Assembly: GCA_019235715.1 (NCBI GenBank)
Contig: JAFAKE010000066.1
Span: 1-50,208, forward strand
Length of the DNA: 50,208 nucleotides
Direction: 5' to 3'
Source of the DNA: Vulcanimicrobiota bacterium
GTDB lineage: Bacteria > Vulcanimicrobiota > Vulcanimicrobiia > Eremiobacterales > Eremiobacteraceae
Shown here: one piece after another, positions 16,985 to 25,013 of the stretch
Layout: every line of letters begins with the position of its first letter
Position numbering within the stretch: position 1 is the stretch's first letter
Program-made: the position numbers and the translations under genes
Notes under the pieces: model-generated
Database searches by the model: none
What the model was told of the DNA's origin: nothing
The model's input: the letters and a program-made list of their open reading frames with translations, nothing else

Positions 16985-17434
16985 ACTGACGGGGCAGGCA
17001 TGCACCGCGATTGCGCCCGATTCTCCGCTCACCGAGGCCGCACGTGCGTCGATCGCCGTGACCTGATAGCGCAAGATGCCATCGCCGCCGCGCAAATACG
17101 CGAAGGCCTCATGAGCCACATCGACGCTGCCGCTGTACCTGAGCGCCGAGATCTGCGCCATATGCACGGCCAAAATGGTCGACTCCGGCAAACGGACATC
17201 TGCAGGAACGTAATCGTAGCGCGCGGTGACGCGCAAGCTCATGGTCGAGCTGAAATCACTGCGAAACGTCACGACGGTAGGCAGTTCCAAGGCGCAGTCG
17301 CCGTAATACACGACGCGCGGAAGGACGGCGCTCGCGATGAATGCGGGCGATTCCACGGAGTCCGCTGCGACGGGGGCGGCTCCCGACGTCATCAGGAGCC
17401 AGCCACAGCAGATAAGGCGAGCGGCGATGCTCAT
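16970..17434 (-). CDS. Small exported protein of unknown function
   Basis: This protein of 154 residues begins with a signal sequence (RLICCGWLLMTSGAAPVAA). The mature part is predicted mostly beta-strand (PTVVTFRSDFSSTMSLRVTARY) and has two cysteines, one in YYGDCALELP and one in AIAVHACPVS, which could form a disulphide. No family is recognised. It is preceded by a strong AAGGA ribosome site that is itself part of an array of four TTAAG repeats. It is separated from the upstream lipoprotein gene by a terminator, so it has its own promoter. Its 3' end overlaps the convergent decarboxylase by 15 bases. Confidence 0.8.
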   Translation of the reverse strand: MSIAARLICCGWLLMTSGAAPVAADSVESPAFIASAVLPRVVYYGDCALELPTVVTFRSDFSSTMSLRVTARYDYVPADVRLPESTILAVHMAQISALRYSGSVDVAHEAFAYLRGGDGILRYQVTAIDARAASVSGESGAIAVHACPVSLGAK

Positions 17435-17436
17435 TC

Positions 17437-17473
17437 CTTAATTCTCCCTTAACTTTTCTTAAGATTGGCTTAA
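17437..17473 (-). promoter_or_regulatory. Array of four TTAAG repeats at helical phasing
   Basis: On the minus strand the pentamer TTAAG occurs four times, at 17469-17473, 17458-17462, 17448-17452 and 17437-17441 (plus-strand coordinates of CTTAA). The steps are 11, 10 and 11 bases. Direct repeats at this spacing are the usual target layout of OmpR/PhoB-family response regulators. The array lies directly before the start codon at 17434 and includes its ribosome site. A possible -35 (TTGAAA, about 17487-17492) lies just upstream. Regulator binding is inference; chance is not excluded in a purine-rich leader. Confidence 0.5.
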
Positions 17474-17510
17474 CCTTGGCGTTGCCCTTTCAAACCGGCG
17501 TCACACATCG

Positions 17511-17541
17511 GCAAAAAAAGAAGCGGCCGGTTGCGGCCGCT
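17511..17541 (-). terminator. Rho-independent terminator of the lipoprotein gene
   Basis: Read on the minus strand, a perfect eight-base-pair stem (AGCGGCCG / CGGCCGCT, 17522-17541) with a four-base loop is followed by a T-rich tract (TCTTTTTTTG, 17512-17521). It lies 32 bases after the lipoprotein stop codon at 17574 and separates that gene from the next minus-strand gene. Confidence 0.85.
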
Positions 17542-17573
17542 CTACCCTGAGCGCAGTGGATGTGCGCCGAGCG

Positions 17574-18242
17574 CTATTGCTTCTCGGCGGTCACTAAAAT
17601 GATCGCTCGATTATTCGAGGTGCGGAAATCGCTCATCGCTGCGACGGCCGCGCCGAGCGGTGCGCTCTTGTCGAGCATCTCGCTGATCGACTGGCCGGTG
17701 CGCGCCTTGACCTGCGCGTCCATGCTTTGGCGCAACGGCTCCGGCATCGCGTTGTACTTCTCAATCACCGAGAGCACCGGGCCGAGTTTCATCGCCACGG
17801 TGTGCGGATCCATGATCACGATCGTCGCGCCTTTCGAGTTGCCGCTGACGAACGCGACGTAGCTGATGCCGTACTTGTGCGCGGTTGCCGCCACGTTTGC
17901 CGGCGTATTCGCTTTGTTGTAGCCCTGCGGTGCCGCGACGGTCGCGAGCCATTTGTCGAGATCGTCGACCGTGGCAGGCGTCGAGGCGACGACCTCGTGG
18001 CCGACATAACTGCCCTTGGCAAGCGACGTGACCGCGGTGCCGCCTTCTTGCGACGGGTTGATGGTCTGATGGATGTCGCGCGCATCCACAATCGTGGCGT
18101 TGTCGGGCAGCGGCAGGCCGGTAGTGTTGCCCAGCGTCGCGGTTGCGCCCGGTTGCGGCGCGTTTGTCTGCTGTTCGCCCTTCGAGCAGCCCCCAAGTGC
18201 GAACGCGACGACTGCCGTCAACAGCAAGAGACGGTACGTCAT
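17574..18242 (-). CDS. Lipoprotein of unknown function
   Basis: This protein of 222 residues has a type II signal peptide with lipobox ALGGC (Cys at residue 19), followed by a disordered Gln/Asn/Pro stretch and a folded part. The folded part contains paired strands such as YVAFVSGNSKGATIVIMDPH, suggesting an alpha/beta sandwich. No named family is recognised. The ATG at 18242 has AAAGGGGGCC upstream. It lies 49 bases downstream of the citrate synthase stop on the same strand, so it may be read from that promoter, and it ends in a strong terminator. Confidence 0.85.
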   Translation of the reverse strand: MTYRLLLLTAVVAFALGGCSKGEQQTNAPQPGATATLGNTTGLPLPDNATIVDARDIHQTINPSQEGGTAVTSLAKGSYVGHEVVASTPATVDDLDKWLATVAAPQGYNKANTPANVAATAHKYGISYVAFVSGNSKGATIVIMDPHTVAMKLGPVLSVIEKYNAMPEPLRQSMDAQVKARTGQSISEMLDKSAPLGAAVAAMSDFRTSNNRAIILVTAEKQ

Positions 18243-18291
18243 GACGACTGGCCCCCTTTTGTGTGCCGTGCTTCCGGTGAACGGGCGATGC

Positions 18292-19494
18292 TTAACGCCG
18301 GTCGATCGAGACCCATGGCAGACCGACGAGACCCGTGTAATCGACTTGCGGCCGAATCAGTCTGTTATCCTTCATCTGCTCGATGATGTGAGCGGTCCAG
18401 CCGGCCATGCGCGAACACGCGAACATGCACGTGAAGGTATCGGGTTGGATGCCGAGCGCGTACAGCGTCGGCGCCGTATAAAATTCGACGTTGGCGTACA
18501 AGCGCCGGCCCGGCTTCTTTTCGTTGAGCACTTGCACCGCGACGTCCTCAAGACGGCGTGCGACGGCGTACCACTTCGGATCGCCGCCGCTCGCGCCGAG
18601 GTCGCGCGCCATGCGTTCCAGCGGCTCTGCGCGCGGATCGCGCACCTTGTATTCGCGATGGCCGATACCCATCACGCGATCGCCCTTGTCAAGCAGCGCG
18701 CGCACGTACTTCTCGGCGTTGTTCGGATCGCCGATGTCGAGCACCATCTGCATCACTTTGCCGGGTGCGCCGCCGTGCAAGTCGCCTTGCAGTGTCGCGA
18801 CGGCGGACGTCGCCGCGGCGTACATGTCGGCCCACGTGCTCGCGGTGACGCGCGCGGCAAATGTCGACGCGTTGAATCCGTGATCGGCGAGCAGCACGAA
18901 GTAGACGTCAAGGGCGCGCGCGGCCGTGTCGGCCGGCACCTCGCCGTTCTTCATATAAAGGAAGTTCGCGGCATGCGCGAGGTCGCTGCGCGGCGCAACA
19001 GGCTCGAGGCCGCGCCGCAAGCGATCGAATGCAGCGACGGCGGTTGCGGTCGCGGCGGTCAAGCGCATCGCGGCTGGAATGTCGGACTCGTGCGTGCCGT
19101 CGGGTTTGTGCGCTACGTGGAGCGATAGCGACGATACGGCCGTGCGCAGCACGTCCATCGGCCACGCGCCACGCGGCACGCCGTGCAACATCTCGAGCAC
19201 GGGTCCAGGCAGCGAGCGCTGTGCAGCCATCTGCGCGCGCGTCTCATCGAGTTCGGCGCGGTTCGGAAGACGGCCATGCCACAGCAGATATGCGACCTCT
19301 TCAAAGGTCGCGTGTGCTGCGAGGTCCGCGATGTCGTAGCCGCGGTACGTGAGGCGGCCTTCTTGTCCTGCGACTTTGCTGATCTCGGTGCTGCCGACGA
19401 CGACGCCTTCGAGCCCGGGATTGACGGTGATGCTGTTGTTCTTGACGGCGATGCCTCCTATTGGGCCGACCTTACGTTCTTGCGAACGCCGCAT
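18292..19494 (-). CDS. gltA: Citrate synthase (citrate/2-methylcitrate synthase family)
   Basis: The protein is about 400 residues. It shows the family motifs LTYRGYDIADLAAHATFEEV, the active-site histidine regions LHGGAPGKVMQMV and MGIGHREYKVRDPRA, and the C-terminal ANVEFYTAPTLYALGI with the catalytic Asp/Glu region. It condenses oxaloacetate with acetyl-CoA, or with propionyl-CoA if it is a methylcitrate synthase; the two cannot be told apart here. ATG 19494 follows GAGGTGG. An AGGAGG lies inside the frame at 19454-19459, seven bases before a GTC codon from which the recognisable protein begins, so the functional start may be non-canonical. The gene is divergent from the glycosyltransferase. 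Confidence 0.94.
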   Translation of the reverse strand: MRRSQERKVGPIGGIAVKNNSITVNPGLEGVVVGSTEISKVAGQEGRLTYRGYDIADLAAHATFEEVAYLLWHGRLPNRAELDETRAQMAAQRSLPGPVLEMLHGVPRGAWPMDVLRTAVSSLSLHVAHKPDGTHESDIPAAMRLTAATATAVAAFDRLRRGLEPVAPRSDLAHAANFLYMKNGEVPADTAARALDVYFVLLADHGFNASTFAARVTASTWADMYAAATSAVATLQGDLHGGAPGKVMQMVLDIGDPNNAEKYVRALLDKGDRVMGIGHREYKVRDPRAEPLERMARDLGASGGDPKWYAVARRLEDVAVQVLNEKKPGRRLYANVEFYTAPTLYALGIQPDTFTCMFACSRMAGWTAHIIEQMKDNRLIRPQVDYTGLVGLPWVSIDRR

Positions 19495-19541
19495 GCCACC
19501 TCGCCCAGGGTCCGGCGCCGCTGCGACGCGAAGCGGTTCCC

Positions 19542-20741
19542 GTGACTCTCACGACAGACGGGCGCGTTCGACAACCGCCTTCTGTGTTGTTCCTCTTCTC
19601 CGACACGGGCGGCGGCCATCGCACGGCCGCAGAAGCGATCGACAGCGCGCTGCGCCGCTTGCCCGGCGGCGCTGTCGTGCGCACTGAAATGGTGGACGCG
19701 TTTGCGGCGTGCGGCGTCTTCCCGCTGCGCGAGGCGATCCGCAGTTACGGCGTCGCGCTCAAAGTGCAGCCCAGTCCATATCCGGCGCTCTATCATCTTT
19801 CAAACGGGCGCACACGCGCGCGCATCGTGACCGAACTCGGCAAGCCGTTCATCCGCGGCAATTTCCGTCAATTGCTCGAGCGCGTCGATCCTTCACTCGT
19901 CGTGTCGGTGCATCCGCTGCTCAACGAGCTGGCGCGCGATACGATCGACGCGACCGGCAGCCGCGCGCCGCTCGTCACTGTGATCACCGACCTGGTGACC
20001 ATCCATCATGCATGGACGACGAATATCCCCGCCAATCAATACGTGGTCGCGTCGGCCGAAGCGGCGCGCGTGTGCACGAGTCGCGGCATCCCGGCAGAGC
20101 GCGTGCACAACCTCGGCCTGCCGATCCGCGACGGTTTTTCGCCGCCTGCCGACAAGCGCGCGGCGAAAGAGCTGGCCGGCCTCGATCCCGGGCGGCGCGT
20201 TCTGCTGATCATGTCCGGCGGCGAGGGCGGCGGCAAGCTCAGCGGTATTTTGCGCCGCATCGCCGGTTCGTTGCGCGCGCTCAAACTTCAAGTCGTCGCT
20301 ATCTGCGGACGCAACGACGCTTTGCGCGAGCGCCTCGAAGCGATGGCGCCGCGCTTCGGCGCCGGCGCGCGCATACTCGGCTTCGTCGATAATGTCGCCG
20401 ACTACATGCGCGCCGCCGATGCGCTGCTCTCAAAAGCGGGTCCCGGTACGATCGTCGAGGCGGCTGCGTGTGGACTGCCCATCATCGTGTGCGACTACAT
20501 CTCAGGCCAGGAGGCCGGCAACCTCGGCTATGTAGAGGCGCGCGGCGCAGGCGTCGTCGCATTGGAGGCGCGCGACGTCAGCGTGACGTTGCGCCGCATG
20601 TTCGGCGCGGATCCGAGCGTCATGGCTGAGTACCGGCGCAGCGCGCTCGAAAGCGCACGCCCGCATGCGGCCGAAGACATCGCACGCTTCTTGTTGACGA
20701 TGCTGCCCGAAACCGCGAAGAACGTCACGCCCGTAGGCTAG
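19542..20741 (+). CDS. MGDG-synthase-type glycosyltransferase
   Basis: This protein is about 399 residues from GTG 19542. The N-terminal half is MGDG_synth-like, with the glycine-rich acceptor loop FLFSDTGGGHRTAAEAI. The C-terminal half is a GT-B donor domain with LLIMSGGEGGGKLSGIL and the nucleotide-sugar motif SKAGPGTIVEAAACGLPIIV. Relatives transfer galactose or glucose from the UDP sugar to diacylglycerol at the inner membrane face, which suggests glycolipid synthesis. The start is uncertain: TTG/ATG-type starts further upstream (to 19461) would overlap the divergent citrate synthase gene. Its stop shares the tetranucleotide CTAG with the convergent ROK gene. Confidence 0.92.
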   Translation: MTLTTDGRVRQPPSVLFLFSDTGGGHRTAAEAIDSALRRLPGGAVVRTEMVDAFAACGVFPLREAIRSYGVALKVQPSPYPALYHLSNGRTRARIVTELGKPFIRGNFRQLLERVDPSLVVSVHPLLNELARDTIDATGSRAPLVTVITDLVTIHHAWTTNIPANQYVVASAEAARVCTSRGIPAERVHNLGLPIRDGFSPPADKRAAKELAGLDPGRRVLLIMSGGEGGGKLSGILRRIAGSLRALKLQVVAICGRNDALRERLEAMAPRFGAGARILGFVDNVADYMRAADALLSKAGPGTIVEAAACGLPIIVCDYISGQEAGNLGYVEARGAGVVALEARDVSVTLRRMFGADPSVMAEYRRSALESARPHAAEDIARFLLTMLPETAKNVTPVG

Positions 20742-21691
20742 GGGATCCCGTGGAGCACGAGGCTCGCGGAGCCGACGATGCCTGCGTTGTTTCCGAGCTT
20801 CGCGCGTACGATCGCCGTTTGATGTTTCGGCACCATCGTCGTCTGTTCGTCGACCAGGCGTGTGAGCGGCGTCGCCAGCAACGAATCGTCGGTGCGCCCG
20901 ACGCCGCCGCCGAGCGCGATGATCTCCGGATTCACGAATGCGATAACGTTGGCGAGCCCGGTCGCGAGATCTCGCAGCCATGAATTCCACGTGGCGAGCG
21001 CGTGCTGGTCCCCTGCTGCGGCGGCGCGTGAGATCATCTTCGATCCCCAGTCCACCTGCGGCGTCCCCGTCAACAACGTGCTGCGCGGAAACGACGGCGC
21101 AAGCGCAAGCGCGTGACGCAGCAATGCAGTTCCGGATGCCTGCACCTCGAAGCATCCGATCTTACCACACGTGCACACGAACCCCGTTCCCGCGCGGATC
21201 ACGTGGTGGCCGATCTCGCCCGCGCCCATCGCATGGCCGAGCACGAGTTTACCGTTCGCGATGATGCCGCCGCCGATCCCGGTGCCGAGGGTGACCAGTA
21301 CGAAATCGCGCGCGCCTTTGCCCACGCCGTAGTGATATTCGCCGATCGTCGCGCAACGCGCGTCGTTGAGGATATGCACCGGGCGCGCGAGCTTCTTCTC
21401 GAGCTTTTGGCGCAGCGGCACGTCGTGCCAGTCGAAGTTCGGCGAGAAGCGGACGGTGCCGGTGGCCTGTTCGATGTTGCCCGGGGATCCGATGCCGACG
21501 CCTGCCACCTTGGCGCTCTTGGGCAACGACTCGATCGAACGCGTGACGACGCGAGCGACTTCACCGACGACGTACTTGACGTCGTGCGATTCCAGTTCGC
21601 GCGAGTGGACGTTATAGACACGACCGCGATCGTCGACCGGCGATGCCGCAACGTGCGTGCCGCCAAGATCGACGCCGATCGCATACTTCAC
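20738..21691 (-). CDS. ROK-family sugar kinase (glucokinase-like)
   Basis: The protein has 317 residues. It shows the N-terminal phosphate loop GVDLGGTHVAASPVD, the catalytic region ILNDARCATIGEYHYG, the glycine-rich LVTLGTGIGGGII and the ROK zinc site GHHVIRAG with CTCGKIGCFE. These features fit a glucokinase of the ROK family phosphorylating glucose or a related hexose with ATP. A repressor function is unlikely because no N-terminal helix-turn-helix is present. The stop is shared as CTAG (20738-20741) with the convergent glycosyltransferase. The gene is downstream of tRNA-Leu on the same strand, separated by a hairpin. Confidence 0.93.
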   Translation of the reverse strand: MKYAIGVDLGGTHVAASPVDDRGRVYNVHSRELESHDVKYVVGEVARVVTRSIESLPKSAKVAGVGIGSPGNIEQATGTVRFSPNFDWHDVPLRQKLEKKLARPVHILNDARCATIGEYHYGVGKGARDFVLVTLGTGIGGGIIANGKLVLGHAMGAGEIGHHVIRAGTGFVCTCGKIGCFEVQASGTALLRHALALAPSFPRSTLLTGTPQVDWGSKMISRAAAAGDQHALATWNSWLRDLATGLANVIAFVNPEIIALGGGVGRTDDSLLATPLTRLVDEQTTMVPKHQTAIVRAKLGNNAGIVGSASLVLHGIP

Positions 21692-21718
21692 GCGTCACGC
21701 CTCCCGCGGACGAACAAT

Positions 21719-21738
21719 CGGTCGGCTAATGCCGACCG
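21719..21738 (-). terminator. Hairpin after tRNA-Leu
   Basis: A perfect eight-base-pair stem (CGGTCGGC / GCCGACCG) with a four-base loop lies 12 bases after the tRNA 3' end. The following minus-strand sequence ATTGTTCG is only weakly T-rich, so termination may be partial, allowing read-through into the ROK kinase gene. Confidence 0.6.
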
Positions 21739-21749
21739 CTTCGACGCCA

Positions 21750-21836
21750 TGGTGCCCAGGACAGGACTCGAACCTGCACCGGTTTTACCCGACTAGCCCC
21801 TCAAACTAGCGCGTCTACCAATTCCGCCACCTGGGC
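21750..21836 (-). tRNA. tRNA-Leu (anticodon GAG)
   Basis: Read on the minus strand, the 87-base sequence begins with the acceptor GCCCAGG, carries the leucine-type D arm GCGGAATTGGTAGACGC, and has the anticodon loop TTGAGGG (anticodon GAG) between CTAGT and GCTAG. A long variable arm (TCGGGTAAAACCG), the T loop GGTTCGAGTCC, the acceptor CCTGGGC and an encoded ACCA end follow. The long variable arm and the loop position match class II tRNA-Leu and read CUC/CUU codons. Confidence 0.96.
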
Positions 21837-21886
21837 GGGCACCGGACATCGACAATACGCCGGACGCGCGATGAATACCCGCGCGG

Positions 21887-22810
21887 TTACTCGACGTTCG
21901 GGTCGAGCGCGTCGCGCAGGCCGTCGCCCATGTAATTGATGGCGAGCACGGTCAAGAAGATGCAGATGCCGGGGAAGATGCCGGCCCATGGCGCGATCTG
22001 CATGTTCTCTTGCGCGTTTGTGAGCATGTTGCCCCACGACGCGGTCGGCGGCTGCACGCCGAAACCGAGATACGAGAGCGCGGATTCTAAGATGATGATG
22101 CCGGCGACGTCGAGCGTCGCCTGCACGATGATCGGCGCGGCGGCGTTCGGCAGCAGATGCTTGAACATGATCGAGACATTGCGGCTGCCTATTGCGCGCG
22201 CCGCTTCGGCGAATTCTTTTTCGCGCAAGCTTAAGAACGCGGCGCGCACGAGGCGCGCGACCGTCATCCAGGAGAGCAATCCGATGATGAGCGCCACGAA
22301 TACCGGGCCGAGCGATGACTTGACCGACGTCGCCGCGACGATACCGGTCAGGACGAGCAGCAGCGGCAAGATCGGGATCGACAAGAACACGTCGGTCACG
22401 CGCATGATGATGTAGTCGACCCAGCCGCCGAAATAGCCGGCGCAGGCGCCCATGATCGTGCCGAGCACGACCTCGATGAACATGGCGGTGACTGCGAGCG
22501 AAAGCGAAATGCGAGCACCGTACATCAGGCGAGTCAGCAAGTCGCGGCCGAGCTCGTCGGTCCCGAGGATGTGACCGTTGACGCCCGGCGCGAGCGGCGT
22601 GCCTTGCCACACCGGATCGATCGCGTTGGGATCGTAGTGCGACAGCAGCGGCGCGAAGACCGCGGAGATGACGAATACCAGCAGCACGACGGTGCCGATG
22701 AGCGCCGGGCGGTGGCGCGAGAACTTCTTCCAGCCGAGATTGCGCCGAGTTACGACATCGTCGTCATCGGGGACCGCCATCGGCGGAAGCGTCTGCGTTG
22801 CGACTGCCAC
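21887..22810 (-). CDS. Dipeptide/oligopeptide ABC transporter permease (DppC-like)
   Basis: The protein has 307 residues. A cytoplasmic N-terminal stretch is followed by six membrane helices, the OppC N-terminal signature (LGTDELGRDLLTRLMYGARI) and the EAA loop (EFAEAARAIGSRNVSIMFKH) that contacts the ATPase. The start is GTG 22810, supported by AGGAGC; it lies 10 bases after the DppB stop. It forms the membrane channel with the next gene. No ATPase or binding-protein gene is next to it, so the rest of the transporter must be elsewhere, and the substrate (peptide, nickel, glutathione or similar) is open. Confidence 0.94.
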   Translation of the reverse strand: MAVATQTLPPMAVPDDDDVVTRRNLGWKKFSRHRPALIGTVVLLVFVISAVFAPLLSHYDPNAIDPVWQGTPLAPGVNGHILGTDELGRDLLTRLMYGARISLSLAVTAMFIEVVLGTIMGACAGYFGGWVDYIIMRVTDVFLSIPILPLLLVLTGIVAATSVKSSLGPVFVALIIGLLSWMTVARLVRAAFLSLREKEFAEAARAIGSRNVSIMFKHLLPNAAAPIIVQATLDVAGIIILESALSYLGFGVQPPTASWGNMLTNAQENMQIAPWAGIFPGICIFLTVLAINYMGDGLRDALDPNVE

Positions 22811-22820
22811 GCGCTAGCTC

Positions 22821-23804
22821 CTAATCGTACTTCACGCGCGGGTCGAGCCACCCGTACGCGAGGTCCGCGATGAGATTGAAGAACACCACGAGGATCGAGA
22901 TCAGAACGAGGTAGCCCATCAACAAGCCGAAGTCTTGTTGGCCGAGCGCCGTGATGAACAGCCGGCCCGCGCCGGGCCATGCGAAGATCTGCTCGGTGAT
23001 CAGCGCGCCGCCGACCAGGAACGGGATCGTGAGCGCGACGACGGTGACCACCGGCATCATGCCATTCTTCAGGCCGTGCTTGAGCAGGATCGTCATGAAC
23101 GGCAGACCCTTTGCGGCCGCGGTGCGCATATAATCGGTGTGCAGCACTTCTTGCATCGAGGCGCGCGTGAAGCGCGACCACGTCGCGACCTGCAGCAATG
23201 CGAGCACCGTAACCGGCAAGACGAGATGGCGCACCCTATCGACGAAATCGCCGCCGTCGGTCGAGATGATGCCCGCCGAGGGCAGCTGGAAATCGAATGC
23301 GTAGCCGAAGGCTTGGAAGTGAATGCCCTTCACCGCGAACAGCAGCTGCAGGATCAAAGCGAAGAAGAACGACGGCATCGATTGGCCGAAGAACGCGAAC
23401 GTCGTCACGAAATAATCGAGTGCGGAATACGGACGCAGCGCCGCCAAGATGCCCAACGTCAGACCGATGATCAGCGAGATGATGAACGAGGTGATCATCA
23501 GCTCGAGCGTCGCCGGCAGCCGTTCCAGGAACGCCTCGACGACCGTCGTCGAGTTCAGCGTCGACCAGCCCCAATCGCCGTGCAGCACTCGCCAGAGCCA
23601 GTTGAAGTATTGGACGTAGAGCGGGCGATCGAGTCCCAGATTGTGGCGCAGCCGTTCGATGTCGGCCGCCGTCAGGTGCGGGTTCCCGGCGTACGCCGCG
23701 AGGCCGCCGCCCGGCATGGCGTGCAAGATCGAGAACAGGATCATGCTGATGAGCAGCAAGAGCGGGATGGCTTGCAGCGAGCGGCGGATGGCGTACGTCA
23801 GCAT
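22821..23804 (-). CDS. Dipeptide/oligopeptide ABC transporter permease (DppB-like)
   Basis: The protein has 327 residues. It begins with the typical OppB/DppB start (MLTYAIRRSLQAIPLLLLIS), then LGLDRPLYVQYFNWLWRVLHGDWG, six membrane helices and the EAA loop HTDYMRTAAAKGLPFMTILL. It pairs with the DppC-like protein directly downstream. The 20-base gap after it to the exported protein 23824-24240 suggests that gene is in the same transcript, upstream of the permeases. A solute-binding protein would normally start such an operon, but that gene is not one. Confidence 0.95.
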   Translation of the reverse strand: MLTYAIRRSLQAIPLLLLISMILFSILHAMPGGGLAAYAGNPHLTAADIERLRHNLGLDRPLYVQYFNWLWRVLHGDWGWSTLNSTTVVEAFLERLPATLELMITSFIISLIIGLTLGILAALRPYSALDYFVTTFAFFGQSMPSFFFALILQLLFAVKGIHFQAFGYAFDFQLPSAGIISTDGGDFVDRVRHLVLPVTVLALLQVATWSRFTRASMQEVLHTDYMRTAAAKGLPFMTILLKHGLKNGMMPVVTVVALTIPFLVGGALITEQIFAWPGAGRLFITALGQQDFGLLMGYLVLISILVVFFNLIADLAYGWLDPRVKYD

Positions 23805-23823
23805 GTCGTATCTCTACTTCTGA

Positions 23824-24240
23824 CTACGGGGTCGCCTGGGTGATCGGTTTACCGTCGGGCGTGCGAGTGTCGTCGGCGACCACCCAACCGTAGCGTCCCT
23901 TGTTGGGCCCGTCAGTGAGCTTCACACCGACCAGGTCCAGGTTGGTCGAGGAGTACTGCGTCTTGCCGGCACCGTCTTTGCAGCCGACGACGACGGCTTT
24001 GGTGCCTGGCGTCGCAAGCATCGTGTGGTGCAACACGGTCTCGGCGTTGTAATTCCCGGCAAGGTATTCAACCAAGCGCTGAGCGGAATCCCAGACGAAG
24101 ACATCGGGATCGAGCCCTTGGGAGGCAAGCACCAAGTGCTCGCCCTGCGTGACGACGCAGGCGGAGGCTCCGGCGGCTGGCCCGATGATTGCACAAACGA
24201 CGAAAAGAAAGGCGAACGTGCGCTGCCACCTTGTCAGCAT
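23824..24240 (-). CDS. Small exported protein of unknown function
   Basis: This protein of 138 residues has a signal peptide (RTFAFLFVVCAIIGPAAGAS). The mature domain has two cysteines (in ASACVVTQG and VVVGCKDGAG) and a C-terminal strand pair ending GRYGWVVADDTRTPDGK, which reads like an SH3-like or small beta domain. It precedes the DppB-like gene by 19 bases and may be cotranscribed with it, but it is far too small for a peptide-binding protein. No family is recognised. Confidence 0.78.
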   Translation of the reverse strand: MLTRWQRTFAFLFVVCAIIGPAAGASACVVTQGEHLVLASQGLDPDVFVWDSAQRLVEYLAGNYNAETVLHHTMLATPGTKAVVVGCKDGAGKTQYSSTNLDLVGVKLTDGPNKGRYGWVVADDTRTPDGKPITQATP

Positions 24241-24293
24241 GCGGCTTGTCGGATTCGCTGGCCCGACTTTTCCATCCCGCTTCCAAAACGAGT

Positions 24294-24345
24294 CGGGCCG
24301 GCATTTGGTTGCCGGCCCGCTCCGCCTGGCCGAGTGACCTCGGCC
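24294..24345 (-). terminator. Tandem hairpins after hsp20
   Basis: Two perfect dyads follow the Hsp20 stop on the minus strand. The first is a seven-base-pair stem (24328-24345, loop of four). The second is a ten-base-pair stem CGGGCCGGCA / TGCCGGCCCG (24294-24319, loop of six) followed by ACTCGTTTTGG. The second is a plausible intrinsic terminator with a short T tract. Confidence 0.7.
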
Positions 24346-24362
24346 ACGTTCGCGCTTGGCGA

Positions 24363-24866
24363 CTAGCCCTTGATGGCGACCTTTTTCGCCGCGACCGGCT
24401 TCATCGGGGGCACGGTCAGCGTCAGGATGCCATTGTCGTACGATGCCTCGATGTTGTCGGCATCGATATCTGCCGGGAAGGCGATCGTCCGGTAGAACGA
24501 TCCACGGCGCAGCTCGCGATAGTGATAGCGCGCGCCCTGGTCTTCTTTTTTCTCTTCGTTCGTCTTCGCCGAGATTTTCAGCTGGTTGTCGGCGACTTCG
24601 ATCGAGATGTCTTCCTTTTTGAAACCCGGGAGCGCCGCCTCGACGACGTACTTGCCGTCCTTTTCGTAGACGTCCGTCGCCGGAGCGCTGATGAACGTCG
24701 CTTCGGGCATCATGACGTTGTCCAGCAGGCTGTTCATCGTGCGCCGGAACGTCGAAAGTTCAGGAAATGGGTAGCGGCCGAACTCAGGGCCGAAGAACGT
24801 GTCAAAAATCCCGCGCGGTGCGGGCAGTTTGGTCTCTTTGCCGTTGCCTTGCGTTGTGGTTGCCAT
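24363..24866 (-). CDS. Hsp20/alpha-crystallin small heat-shock protein
   Basis: The protein has 167 residues. A variable N-terminal arm (about residues 1-60) is followed by the alpha-crystallin domain. That domain begins at PATDVYEKDGKYVVEAALPG, includes KEDISIEVADNQLKISAK, and ends in the conserved ASYDNGILTLTVP motif. The C-terminal tail lacks a clear IxI motif (VAIKG). Small heat-shock proteins bind unfolding proteins without ATP. AAGGAG lies nine bases before the ATG, and a good sigma-70-like promoter lies 80 to 107 bases upstream. No CIRCE-type dyad is visible. Confidence 0.95.
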   Translation of the reverse strand: MATTTQGNGKETKLPAPRGIFDTFFGPEFGRYPFPELSTFRRTMNSLLDNVMMPEATFISAPATDVYEKDGKYVVEAALPGFKKEDISIEVADNQLKISAKTNEEKKEDQGARYHYRELRRGSFYRTIAFPADIDADNIEASYDNGILTLTVPPMKPVAAKKVAIKG

Positions 24867-24945
24867 GACTTCTCACTCCTTACTCGCTTAAGGCGGCCGA
24901 TGCCGGCTGCGTCCGCAACCGTGATCAGTCAGCTTTGACGGCTCC

Positions 24946-24973
24946 ATTGTAGTCAGCGCGCAACGAATTTCAA
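24946..24973 (-). promoter_or_regulatory. Sigma-70-like promoter of hsp20
   Basis: On the minus strand, TTGAAA (24968-24973) and TACAAT (24946-24951) are separated by 16 bases. They match the -35 and -10 consensus in five of six positions each. The predicted transcript would begin near 24939, giving a leader of about 70 bases before the hsp20 ATG. Confidence 0.7.
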
Positions 24974-25013
24974 GAGGAGCTGTCCCGAGGGCCAAGCGCA
25001 AAATGTGGAAGGT

